Of a DNA stretch of 10,331 nt, positions 1-6,549 are shown piece by piece. The notes beneath the pieces were generated by a model. It worked only from the letters and a program-made list of their open reading frames with translations. It was not told the DNA's origin and did not search any database. Origin of the DNA: an uncultured Thalassospira sp. (GTDB lineage Bacteria > Pseudomonadota > Alphaproteobacteria > Rhodospirillales_A > Thalassospiraceae); contig CAMPHD010000085.1 in NCBI GenBank assembly GCA_946885765.1, positions 1-10,331 of the forward strand, in the 5' to 3' direction. Made by a program: the position numbers and the translations under genes. Numbering within the stretch: position 1 is the first letter of the stretch; each line of letters begins with the position of its first letter.

Positions 1-736
1 CCATGATTGGCGACGAACGTGCGCTGACCTTTTGTGCCTTGAAGCTGAGATCAAAGACGGTTTCAACAAGCTTCTCCATCCGCGAACATTCGTAGGGTTC
101 CATGCCATAGGCTTTGACATGGCGAACACCCTGAAAAGTCTGTTCCAGAAGGGTCGCAAATTCACCAATCTGCTGCTGGGTGTTGGCCGAAACCTTGCGC
201 ATGCGACGGCCCAGCCGTGCAATCGGCAGAATGGCCGCAGGAAACACCGTGAAGGCAATAATCGCAAGCTGCCAGTCCTGATAAAACATGACGCCAATCA
301 GAACGATGGCAGTCAGAAAGTCCTTGCCAAAACCTGTCAGGGATACGGAAACAGCCGCACGCATTGCGGTAATGTCGCTGGTAAAGCGTGTGATAAGCTT
401 GCCGGTGTTGGTGCTGTGGAAAAAGCCGATATCAAGTCGGATGACATGCTCGTAAAGCTTGTTCTGAATATCGGCAAGAATACGACCGCCGACATAGCTC
501 ATCAAAACCGACTGCCCGTAGTTGGCAAAGCCTTTCAGCGCGAAGGCTGCAAGCACAGCAACCCCGACAGGCACCAGCATTGCCGGGTTCTTTTTGACAA
601 ATACCTCGTTAATGACCGGGTCCATCAGATAAGCATAGCCGCCGGTCGCCGCCGCCATAAGCGCCATGCAAACCAAAGCCAGAACAATCTTGCCAAAATA
701 GGGGGCAACCGCATCCTGAACGATGCGTTTGATCAT
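1..736 (-). CDS. ABC exporter, transmembrane half (MsbA/lipid-exporter-like), partial at window edge
   Basis: Reading from the ATG at 736 gives 245 uninterrupted codons before the window ends, so the C-terminal ATPase domain lies outside. The visible part matches a type IV ABC exporter membrane domain. It has hydrophobic helices at about residues 13-37, 52-80 and 133-175. The conserved coupling region at about 104-125 (GFFHSTNTGKLITRFTSD) resembles MsbA, as do the polar stretches after it. Family knowledge: such half-transporters dimerise in the inner membrane and flip lipid A-core or other amphiphiles using ATP. The start was chosen because the frame is closed upstream by a stop and no other ATG is available; GGAA about 10 nt upstream is a weak ribosome binding site. 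Without the Walker and signature motifs, the substrate cannot be assigned, so msbA itself is only one possibility. Confidence 0.88.
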   Translation of the reverse strand, partial: MIKRIVQDAVAPYFGKIVLALVCMALMAAATGGYAYLMDPVINEVFVKKNPAMLVPVGVAVLAAFALKGFANYGQSVLMSYVGGRILADIQNKLYEHVIRLDIGFFHSTNTGKLITRFTSDITAMRAAVSVSLTGFGKDFLTAIVLIGVMFYQDWQLAIIAFTVFPAAILPIARLGRRMRKVSANTQQQIGEFATLLEQTFQGVRHVKAYGMEPYECSRMEKLVETVFDLSFKAQKVSARSSPIM

Positions 737-823
737 TGGCCACGTATTCCAATGTTCCGTCGTGTGATCTAACGAATGCTTTGGCAATGAATTCTTCCCG
801 GTCGTGCGACGCCATTTCCGATT

Positions 824-838
824 GTGTCAGACTGACAC
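824..838. promoter_or_regulatory. Perfect 15-bp palindrome, candidate repressor operator
   Basis: GTGTCAG-A-CTGACAC has two perfect 7-bp arms around one base, a form typical of a dimeric transcription factor site. It lies 88 bp upstream of the exporter start. It would overlap the start region of a possible minus-strand promoter (-35 AAGACA at 870-865, 18-bp spacer, -10 TATAGA at 846-841), which would suit repression. No regulator gene is next to it, so the binding protein is unknown. Confidence 0.5.
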
Positions 839-840
839 TA

Positions 841-870
841 TCTATATGGATGGGGCATCATGAATGTCTT
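841..870 (-). promoter_or_regulatory. Possible promoter for the ABC exporter gene
   Basis: On the minus strand AAGACA (870-865) and TATAGA (846-841) are separated by 18 bp. Both are moderate matches to sigma-70 hexamers. A start would fall inside the 824-838 palindrome. The call is an inference from hexamer resemblance and position only. Confidence 0.3.
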
Positions 871-877
871 AATATTT

Positions 878-965
878 CCGGGCTGTTGCTAACACGCCCG
901 GGCAAGTGCGGCAAGCCGCAGCAAGTTCTTGATAGATACTAATAGGGCCTGCCGGTAAGCAGGCC
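878..965. other. Cluster of three short inverted repeats in the leader region of the kinase-like gene
   Basis: Three perfect stems occur within 88 bp: CCGGGC/GCCCGG (878-883 with 896-901, 12-nt loop), GCGGC/GCCGC (908-912 with 915-919, 2-base centre) and GGCCTGC/GCAGGCC (946-952 with 959-965, loop CGGTAA). The last ends 27 nt before the ATG at 993. If transcription starts upstream of 878 this would be a folded 5' leader. It does not match any riboswitch class I can recognise, and some of these may be protein sites instead. Confidence 0.35.
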
Positions 966-992
966 ACGAAAAACGACATATAAGATAAAAAA

Positions 993-1826
993 ATGACAGA
1001 GCAACTGCACGAGATCGTTGAACGGACGATTGCACAAGGTGTTGGCGCCCGGGTTTTCCCGTTGCGCTGGACCAATCGCCGCATCTGGATCAAGCAAGCC
1101 GTTCCGCCAAAGGAAAAAGGCTGGCATCGCCTGCAGCGGTTTATCGCAACCCTGTCACGGATACCGATGTTGCGTCCGACGGTTTCACCGGGGGGCAAAA
1201 CAGGTCTGGCGAGCGAGGCGGAAATCCTTCGTGATCTGAGACAAGCCGGGATTCTTGTGCCCGATTTACTGGAAGTAACGGATCGCTGGATTGCGATTGG
1301 CGATAATGGTTCGATCCTGCAAACCGTGATCGGCGATGCGCTTAAGGCGGGTGATGAAACTCGGGTGGCTGAACTGATTTCCAAGGCCGGAGCAGCCCTG
1401 GCCGGTTTACATGCCACAGGGTTTAGCCATGGGGCACCGCTTTTGCGCAACATGACCATTCGTGAAGACGGCAGGATCGGTTTCATCGATTTTGAAGAAG
1501 ACCCCGTCAAGCGTATGCCAGTAGCCGATGCACAGGCACGTGATATTTTATTGTTTCTGTTTTCCATCCAGCGCGGGTTCAAACGTCGCCCCGATCTGTT
1601 GCGTGCCGGGTGGCGGGCTTATCTGGCAGCCGCCGGGATGACCGGACGGCAAATGAAGCCCCTGTCGCATATCGTCGGGGTCATGCGCCCGGTCTATGTC
1701 GCATTGAAACCGTTCCGTCGGTGGCTTGGTACGGATGCTATCAATGCGATGCGGGCATATGGTGTTCTGCGACGCAGTCTGCGCGGCAAGAAACCCTTGC
1801 CGGCAGGTTCTGCGGTCGTTGACTGA
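993..1826 (+). CDS. Kinase-fold protein of the WaaP/Kdo-kinase/Bud32-like superfamily, possibly a pseudokinase
   Basis: A 277-residue cytosolic protein with the layout of a small protein-kinase-like fold. Lys34 in RIWIKQA fits the strand-3 lysine, and Glu75 or Glu77 in ASEAEIL fits the helix-C glutamate. HGAPLLRN (146-153) fits the catalytic loop and IDFE (165-168) the metal-binding DFG-like motif. Related families phosphorylate LPS sugars (WaaP, KdkA) or proteins (Bud32). In the catalytic loop the usual HGD is HGA, so the general-base aspartate is missing while the metal-binding Asn and Asp remain. It could be a non-catalytic or altered-chemistry member, or the change may be normal for its subfamily. 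The C-terminal part (about 197-277) is rich in Arg/Lys with hydrophobic stretches, consistent with membrane-surface contact. The ribosome binding site is poor (A-rich leader). It ends 15 bp from the convergent glycosyltransferase gene. Confidence 0.72.
   Translation: MTEQLHEIVERTIAQGVGARVFPLRWTNRRIWIKQAVPPKEKGWHRLQRFIATLSRIPMLRPTVSPGGKTGLASEAEILRDLRQAGILVPDLLEVTDRWIAIGDNGSILQTVIGDALKAGDETRVAELISKAGAALAGLHATGFSHGAPLLRNMTIREDGRIGFIDFEEDPVKRMPVADAQARDILLFLFSIQRGFKRRPDLLRAGWRAYLAAAGMTGRQMKPLSHIVGVMRPVYVALKPFRRWLGTDAINAMRAYGVLRRSLRGKKPLPAGSAVVD
1784..1802. terminator. Hairpin at the convergent end of the kinase-like and glycosyltransferase genes
   Basis: CGGCAAG and CTTGCCG form a perfect 7-bp stem with a 5-nt loop inside the last codons of the kinase-like gene, 40-58 nt beyond the glycosyltransferase stop on the other strand. 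There is no T-rich run on either side, so a role in termination is only suggested by position. Confidence 0.25.
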
Positions 1827-1841
1827 TGGTGTCTGCGCGAT

Positions 1842-2951
1842 CTATTGCGCGGGCTGCTCGACCGGCATCGCAAGTGCCGGTTCGGGCAACGGGTGTGTTT
1901 CAGTAATGTCTTCGATAGCCAGACGTTTTGCCGCGGCCCCGTCAAACCCGCCTGAAAACGGTGCCAGATTGTGCAGGAACTGACTGGCTGAATTGCGCCA
2001 GCTATATTGTTCCGCCAGTGCGCGTGCATCCTTGCTGTCAAGTTCAAGGGCCGCCATGGCGGCTTCGCGAAGGTCGGCGTCAATCGCACCTGCCTTGGTC
2101 CCGCGCACGATGTCGGCCGGTCCCTGAACCGGGAAAACCGCAACGGGGGTTCCCGATGCCAGTGCTTCAAGTATCACCAGTCCAAAGGTATCGGTCTTGC
2201 TCGGGAAGACAAAAACGTCGGCTGATGCAAAGGCAATCGCCAGTTCCTCGCCGATTTTTTTGCCAAGAAACTGCGCGTTTGGATATTTCGATTTCAGTTC
2301 TGTCAGTTGCGGGCCGTCACCGATAACGAATTTCGTTCCGGGCAGGTCAAGGTCCAGAAAATGACCGATATTCTTTTCAACGGCGACGCGTCCGACAAAC
2401 AGCCAGTGCGGTTTGGGGAAGTCGCCAAAGCTTGCATCCGGTCGTGGTTTGAAAAGATCAAGGTCAACACCGCGTGACCAGATATTCAGCTTGTTAAAGC
2501 CGCGATCCGCCAGTTCTTCGCGAAGCGTTTCCGTGGCCACCATGACCGATTGTGATTTGTTATGGAACCGCCGCATCCCGCGATAGGAAATCGAAAGCGG
2601 CAGGCGCGTCCGCGCATGCAGATATTCCGGGAACCGGGTGTGATAGGCCGATGAAAACGGCAGTTCGCGTTTCAGGCAATAAGCGCGTGCAGCCTGCCCC
2701 AGCGGGCCTTCGGTTGCGATATGGATGGCAACCGGCTGCAGGGCATCAATCATCCGGGCAAGTTTGCGTTTGGCAAACAGCGCCAGTCTGATTTCCGGAT
2801 AGGTAGGGCAGGGGATCGTCCGGAATTGATCGGGCGAGATGATATGGACGTCGTGCCCCATCTCGCCCAGTTCGTTGCGCACGGTTTCAAGGGTGCGCAC
2901 TACTCCATTTACCTGGGGGTACCAGGCATCGGATACGATCAATATTCTCAT
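1842..2951 (-). CDS. agt: GT4-type glycosyltransferase, likely diacylglycerol glycosyltransferase (Agt-like)
   Basis: A 369-residue GT-B retaining glycosyltransferase. The N-terminal acceptor domain starts with MRILIVSDAWYPQVNGVVRT (1-20) and carries the AYHTRFPEY motif (102-110) seen in SqdX/MgtA/Agt-type lipid glycosyltransferases. The C-terminal nucleotide-sugar domain has FVGRVAVEKN (185-194), GDGPQL (211-216) and TDTFGLVILE (253-262). The last is the E-x7-E region with Asp in the first position. A Pro/Glu-rich tail follows from about 343. Family knowledge: Agt enzymes move glucose or glucuronate from UDP-sugars to diacylglycerol at the inner membrane under phosphorus limitation. The ATG overlaps the upstream plcP stop by 4 bp (ATGA), indicating translational coupling, which strongly favours the lipid role. 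The sugar donor and acceptor cannot be read from the sequence; a mannosyl- or sulfoquinovosyltransferase is an alternative. Confidence 0.83.
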   Translation of the reverse strand: MRILIVSDAWYPQVNGVVRTLETVRNELGEMGHDVHIISPDQFRTIPCPTYPEIRLALFAKRKLARMIDALQPVAIHIATEGPLGQAARAYCLKRELPFSSAYHTRFPEYLHARTRLPLSISYRGMRRFHNKSQSVMVATETLREELADRGFNKLNIWSRGVDLDLFKPRPDASFGDFPKPHWLFVGRVAVEKNIGHFLDLDLPGTKFVIGDGPQLTELKSKYPNAQFLGKKIGEELAIAFASADVFVFPSKTDTFGLVILEALASGTPVAVFPVQGPADIVRGTKAGAIDADLREAAMAALELDSKDARALAEQYSWRNSASQFLHNLAPFSGGFDGAAAKRLAIEDITETHPLPEPALAMPVEQPAQ

Positions 2952-3865
2952 GCGGTCTTTCCAATCGGCGCCCCGTTACCCTTTTTCGAGCTGCGGGAGG
3001 CGGTACGGGTACTTTCCCCGGCAATCCGGAACAAAGACATCAGTTTGCCCAGTCCGAGTGACGGGGCACTGGCGGCATCGCGGCCGGGTTGGGAATGTGT
3101 CATCGCCATCTGGCGCATTTCGGACCAGTACAACAGTTCAAGTTTGCCGTTCTGGTCTTCGGTAAGGGCGGTGCAGCTTTCGACCCAGTCGCCATCATTG
3201 CAATACAGCACGTCGCCGATCATGCGTTTTTCCGCGTGATGGATATGCCCGCAGACCACACCGTCCACCTTGCGTTTGGCAGCTTCATGCGCGATGGCAT
3301 TTTCGAAATTGCAAACGAACTGGACGGCGTTCTTGACCCGGTTCTTGAGATATGCCGACAGTGACCAGTAGCCATAGCCAAGTCTGCGGCGAACACCATT
3401 GTAATAACGGTTCAGGACAATCGCGAGGTTGTACGCCGTATCACCAAGATAGGCGAGCCACTTGGCATATTTGACGACGCCGTCAAATTCGTCACCGTGA
3501 ATGATCAGCAGGCGTTTGCCGTCTGCTGTTTCATGGATGTCGTTCATTTTGACATCGATATACCCGAAGGTCATGTCGACGAACTCGCGGGCAAATTCAT
3601 CATGGTTGCCGGGCACAAAGATGACTTTGGCGCCATTCTTTGCCTTTTCCATGATTGTCGTGATCACGGCATGATGACTTTCCGGCCAGTACCAGCTTTT
3701 TTTCATCCGCCAGCCATCAATAATGTCACCCACCAGATAATAGGTGTCTGCCGTTACTTCATTGAGGAAATCCAAAAGAAGGTCTGCCTGACATCCACGC
3801 GTTCCGAGATGGACGTCTGAAATCCAGACCGTGCGGTAATGCGGTTGCAGCGTCATCGCTGTCAT
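2948..3865 (-). CDS. plcP: Metallophosphoesterase, probable phospholipase C PlcP (LpxH-related)
   Basis: A 305-residue calcineurin-like phosphoesterase with every metal-site motif visible: D17 and H19 (SDVHLG), D47 (GDIIDGW), N87-H88 (PGNHDE), H123 (IIHGDEFD) and H207/H209 (CGHIHHAE). A GDWVESCTAL block follows near residue 225. This family is often labelled UDP-2,3-diacylglucosamine hydrolase. The Sinorhizobium PlcP and marine PlcP proteins, however, share the RGC-x-A-x-LLLDFL and WYWPESH features and cleave phosphatidylcholine-type lipids to diacylglycerol during phosphate starvation. The ATG at 3865 was chosen because GGAGGAG lies 5 nt upstream; a longer reading from a TTG at 3889 has no such site. 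It is co-transcribed and overlaps the agt-like gene by 4 bp. Position downstream of a Pho box supports the PlcP reading over LpxH, but substrate is inferred. Confidence 0.85.
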   Translation of the reverse strand: MTAMTLQPHYRTVWISDVHLGTRGCQADLLLDFLNEVTADTYYLVGDIIDGWRMKKSWYWPESHHAVITTIMEKAKNGAKVIFVPGNHDEFAREFVDMTFGYIDVKMNDIHETADGKRLLIIHGDEFDGVVKYAKWLAYLGDTAYNLAIVLNRYYNGVRRRLGYGYWSLSAYLKNRVKNAVQFVCNFENAIAHEAAKRKVDGVVCGHIHHAEKRMIGDVLYCNDGDWVESCTALTEDQNGKLELLYWSEMRQMAMTHSQPGRDAASAPSLGLGKLMSLFRIAGESTRTASRSSKKGNGAPIGKTA

Positions 3866-3928
3866 TGCCGCTCCTCCGTATCCTGCCAAAAGGATGGCTG
3901 GAACTCGGCAGTTTTTATGTGCCGAATA

Positions 3929-3946
3929 CTGTCCTCAACCAGTAAC
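3929..3946 (+). promoter_or_regulatory. Weak second Pho-box-like repeat
   Basis: CTGTCCT, 4 bp, then CAGTAAC gives an 11-bp-spaced repeat pair. The first half matches the Pho consensus CTGTCAT well and the second poorly. It lies about 64 bp upstream of the plcP start, where it could contribute to PhoB binding for the minus-strand operon. Low confidence because of the degenerate second half. Confidence 0.25.
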
Positions 3947-3999
3947 TGTTTAAAATAAACCGCGCGAATATATAACCCGTTCATATAAATTTATCGGTT

Positions 4000-4017
4000 C
4001 TGTAAATATACTGTTAC
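4000..4017 (+). promoter_or_regulatory. Pho box (PhoB binding site) in the divergent plcP / lipid kinase promoter region
   Basis: CTGTAAA-TATA-CTGTTAC consists of two 7-bp direct repeats separated by 4 bp, the exact spacing of the PhoB consensus CTGTCAT-N4-CTGTCAT, with the CTGT core kept in both halves. Reading right, a -10-like TTTATA (4029-4034) begins 11 bp after the box, the geometry of PhoB-activated promoters in which the box replaces the -35. Reading left, TTATAT (3989-3984) lies 10 bp from the other edge, so one box might serve both directions. The rightward role, toward the lipid kinase at 4086, is the better supported. Confidence 0.75.
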
Positions 4018-4021
4018 ATAT

Positions 4022-4040
4022 TTCCTTTTTTATAAAGGAA
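4022..4040. promoter_or_regulatory. Inverted repeat overlapping the candidate -10 of the lipid kinase promoter
   Basis: TTCCTTT and AAAGGAA form a perfect 7-bp inverted repeat around TTTAT, right after the Pho box. It overlaps TTTATA/TATAAA (4029-4036), the best -10 candidate. It may simply reflect AT richness, or be an extra protein site or early transcript hairpin. Confidence 0.3.
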
Positions 4041-4085
4041 CTGAGAAAGTAATGTTTCATTTTTATTGCGAAAGTTATTTGCGAG

Positions 4086-5048
4086 ATGACGCAGGCCGAT
4101 GTGACTGTCATTTTCAATCCGCGTGCCGGTGGAAACAAACAACGCTTTCTGTCGAGCATTCTGCAAAAGGCTGGCGTAAAGGTTGAATTGTTACAGACAA
4201 CCCATCCTGGTCATGCCCGCGAACTGGCGCGCAAGGTGCGCGCCCATCAACGGCTTTTTGTCGCGGGTGGGGATGGTTCGCTGAACGAGGCCCTGAACGG
4301 GTTGCTTGATGCCCAGATCGAGGGGCACGAAGTGCCCCCGCTTGGTATCATCCCGCTGGGAACGGCCAATGTTCTGGCGGTCGAAGTCGGACTTGAAATC
4401 CGCGCGCAGGCAATTGCCGATTACATCAACAACCCGGCGCAGGTCTGGGTGCGACCCGGTCTGGTCAATGGCCGGGCGTTCTTTTTAATGGTGGGCATGG
4501 GGGCGGATGCCGATACCGTCGCAAATGTGTCGCTAAAGCTTAAAAGACTGATCGGCAAGGGGGCTTATGTTCTTGAAGGCCTGCGCAATATCGTCTTTCC
4601 GCATCATCGCGATTTCGAAGTCAATATCGGGCGCGAACAATATCGCGTCGCCGGTGTGGTTGCGACACATGCCAAGCATTACGGCGGGGCGTTTGTTGTT
4701 TCCCCCGATGCCAAGCTGACCGATAACAGCCTTGATGTCGTGCTGATGCCCGGAAGCGGCTTTATGGCGCTGGCGCGATACGGGATTGCTTTGACCCTGA
4801 ACCGGTTGCATGCGCAAACCGATGTATCCGTCGTGCAGACCGAACGACTGACCATCACCAGCCATTGCGGCCCGGCACCGTTACAGATTGATGGCGAAAG
4901 TGCCGGCAAGCTGCCCTGTGAAATCAGCCTGTCACCTTATCCGGTGCGGGTTATGGTGCCTCACGCCTATGCCGACCAATGCAATGGCCGCCAAAATGAA
5001 AACAGGGATGCGCAAAACGCACCCCTGTTGCAAATCGCCGCAGATTGA
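4086..5048 (+). CDS. Diacylglycerol kinase-family lipid kinase (YegS/LCB5-like)
   Basis: A 320-residue protein with the DAGK catalytic domain at its N-terminus: FNPRAGG (10-16), the nucleotide-binding GGDGSLNEALNG (61-72) and IIPLGTANVLA (88-98). The C-terminal half follows the usual beta-rich lipid-binding lobe, including a QIDGES segment near residue 271 that matches the conserved (I/V)DGE motif. Members phosphorylate diacylglycerol, sphingoid bases or related lipids with ATP at the membrane. Placed divergently from plcP-agt and downstream of a Pho box, it could return PlcP-derived diacylglycerol to phosphatidate, though the exact lipid is not readable. The ATG has a weak ribosome binding site; an out-of-frame ATG at 4052 has a slightly better purine-rich lead and overlaps the start. 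The final 15 or so codons contain a hairpin that looks like the terminator of the opposing gene. Confidence 0.85.
   Translation: MTQADVTVIFNPRAGGNKQRFLSSILQKAGVKVELLQTTHPGHARELARKVRAHQRLFVAGGDGSLNEALNGLLDAQIEGHEVPPLGIIPLGTANVLAVEVGLEIRAQAIADYINNPAQVWVRPGLVNGRAFFLMVGMGADADTVANVSLKLKRLIGKGAYVLEGLRNIVFPHHRDFEVNIGREQYRVAGVVATHAKHYGGAFVVSPDAKLTDNSLDVVLMPGSGFMALARYGIALTLNRLHAQTDVSVVQTERLTITSHCGPAPLQIDGESAGKLPCEISLSPYPVRVMVPHAYADQCNGRQNENRDAQNAPLLQIAAD
4990..5029 (-). terminator. Intrinsic terminator for pmbA, embedded in the lipid kinase coding sequence
   Basis: Positions 5001-5029 form a hairpin: AACAGGG/CCCTGTT plus TGCG/CGCA with one mismatch between them and a 5-nt loop. Read on the minus strand it is followed by TTTTCATTTT (through 4992), a T-rich tail as expected for Rho-independent termination. 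It begins 29 nt after the pmbA stop. It lies inside the last codons of the convergent kinase gene, as the two genes are only 9 bp apart. Confidence 0.65.
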
Positions 5049-5057
5049 TTTTCGGGC

Positions 5058-6407
5058 TTATTGCCCGGCCAGCGTCATGCCATCAATCCGAAGGGTCGGG
5101 GCATTGGTGCCGTATTTGAAGGTCAGGTCATTGGCCGGAACCACGGACTTGAACATGTCCTTAAGATTTCCGGCAACCGTGATTTCGGACACTGGATAGG
5201 CCAGAACGCCATTTTCGATCCAGAAACCGGATGCCCCCCGCGAATAATCGCCAGTCACACCATTGACGCTGCTGCCGATCATTTCGGTGATATACAGGCC
5301 CTGTTTGATATCCTTGATCATGTCGGTGGGTGATACGGTGCCCGGTTCCATGTAAAGGTTGGTGGTGGACGGCCCCGGCAGGCTTCCGGCACCGCGCGAT
5401 GCGTTGCCGGTTGATTTCAGGCCGAGCTGGCGGGCGGATCGCAAATCCATGATCCAGGTTTTCAGAACACCATCTTCAATCAGATGGCGTTTTTCGTTGG
5501 CGACACCTTCGGCGTCAAACGGTTTGGATCGCAGGCCGCGCTTGCGGTGCGGGTTATCAATGATGTTGATCCCCGGCGCAAAGATTTCCTTGCCCATGGC
5601 ATCCAGAAGGAAACTGGTGCCGCGCGCAATACCCGATCCATTGATCGCCCCGGCCAGATGGCCGACGATGGATGCCGAAACGCGCGGGTCAAAGATGACC
5701 GGAACCTGCGTGCTTTTGACCTTGCGCGGGTTTAGGCGTTTCAGGGTCTTTTCGGCGGCCTTCAGGCCGATATCGACCGGATCGCGCAGGTCTGTCGAAA
5801 AGACCGCGCTGTCATAATCATAATCGCGTTCCATTCCGGTGCCGGTTCCGCCAAGGACGGATACGGAAATGTGGCTGCCGCTGCCGGCATAGGAATTGGC
5901 AAAGCCGTTGGTCGCGGCAAGCGTGATCTGGTGGGTTCCCCAACCGGCATCTGCGCCCTCGGAATTGGTGATGCCTTCAACTGATCTTGCCGCTTCTTCG
6001 CAGGCGGTGGCCCATGCAATCAGCTTTTCCTGACTGACTTCACCCGGTTCGCAAAGCTCAAGCGCCTCGACATCAAATGTTTCGGCCAGTTCGGATGGAT
6101 CGGCAATGCCGCAGAACGGGTCTTCGGGGGCGTTTTTCGCCATGGCGACGGCGCGCTCGACCAGTTCGTTCAACGCGCTTTCGCTGGTGTCGGATGACGA
6201 TACAACCGCCTGCTGCTTACCGATCAGAACACGCAGGCCAAGATCGGCACCTTCGGATCGTTCAAGCTTCTCCATCTTGCCCAGTCGCTGCGATACCGAA
6301 AGTGACGTGCCTTCGACATAAACGGCATCCGCATCGTCGGCACCCGCCTTTTTTGCGCGCGCCAGAAGGTCGGTGATGCGATCGAGTGTCATGTCGGTTT
6401 TGGGCAT
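5058..6407 (-). CDS. pmbA: TldE/PmbA, non-catalytic subunit of the TldD-TldE metallopeptidase
   Basis: 449 residues, essentially the length of the E. coli protein, with family hallmarks throughout. These include an N-terminal domain with GLRVLIGKQQAVVSSSD (about 77-93) and the central GIARGTSFLLDAMG block. The C-terminal half has the stretch ending NASRGAGSLPGPSTTNLYM and the GVTGDYSRGASGFWIENG region. There is no HExxxH metal motif, which separates TldE/PmbA from its catalytic partner TldD. Family knowledge: the TldD-TldE heterodimer degrades unfolded peptides, and is needed for microcin B17 maturation and CcdA antitoxin turnover in E. coli. AAAGGGAG sits 5 nt before the ATG. No tldD is in the window. 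The gene is apparently monocistronic, with its own promoter upstream and a terminator at its end. Confidence 0.95.
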   Translation of the reverse strand: MPKTDMTLDRITDLLARAKKAGADDADAVYVEGTSLSVSQRLGKMEKLERSEGADLGLRVLIGKQQAVVSSSDTSESALNELVERAVAMAKNAPEDPFCGIADPSELAETFDVEALELCEPGEVSQEKLIAWATACEEAARSVEGITNSEGADAGWGTHQITLAATNGFANSYAGSGSHISVSVLGGTGTGMERDYDYDSAVFSTDLRDPVDIGLKAAEKTLKRLNPRKVKSTQVPVIFDPRVSASIVGHLAGAINGSGIARGTSFLLDAMGKEIFAPGINIIDNPHRKRGLRSKPFDAEGVANEKRHLIEDGVLKTWIMDLRSARQLGLKSTGNASRGAGSLPGPSTTNLYMEPGTVSPTDMIKDIKQGLYITEMIGSSVNGVTGDYSRGASGFWIENGVLAYPVSEITVAGNLKDMFKSVVPANDLTFKYGTNAPTLRIDGMTLAGQ

Positions 6408-6442
6408 GGAAGCTCCCTTTGATCGGAATGTGGTTTCCTATG

Positions 6443-6471
6443 GTTATAGGCAGGCTGATCGCTTTTCGCAA
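6443..6471 (-). promoter_or_regulatory. Likely sigma-70 promoter of pmbA
   Basis: On the minus strand TTGCGA (6471-6466) and TATAAC (6448-6443) are separated by exactly 17 bp, placing the start near 6436 and giving a leader of about 29 nt that ends with the AAAGGGAG ribosome binding site. Both hexamers are good matches for a housekeeping promoter. Confidence 0.55.
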
Positions 6472-6518
6472 AGGGCAAGAAAATGGCAGGGGCCCAAAGG
6501 CCATTCCAGATATCATTT

Positions 6519-6549
6519 GACGCATATTTTAACGACGCATTTGATCAAA
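6519..6549. promoter_or_regulatory. Direct repeat GACGCAT plus palindrome TTTGATCAAA, possible regulator sites
   Basis: GACGCAT occurs at 6519-6525 and again at 6534-6540 (15-bp period), followed at once by the perfect palindrome TTTGATCAAA (6540-6549). They sit between the pmbA promoter and the candidate promoter of the exported-protein gene. No regulator can be named. Confidence 0.25.

Noticed and set aside
3866..3889. Longer PlcP start at a TTG (3889)
   Set aside because: The GGAGGAG ribosome binding site lies within this stretch and is correctly spaced for the ATG at 3865.
4052..4186. A 44-codon reading frame overlapping the lipid kinase start, with a purine-rich lead before its ATG
   Set aside because: No recognisable protein content, and its codons are out of frame with a clear catalytic-domain gene. 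It might affect translation of the kinase but is not supported as a gene.
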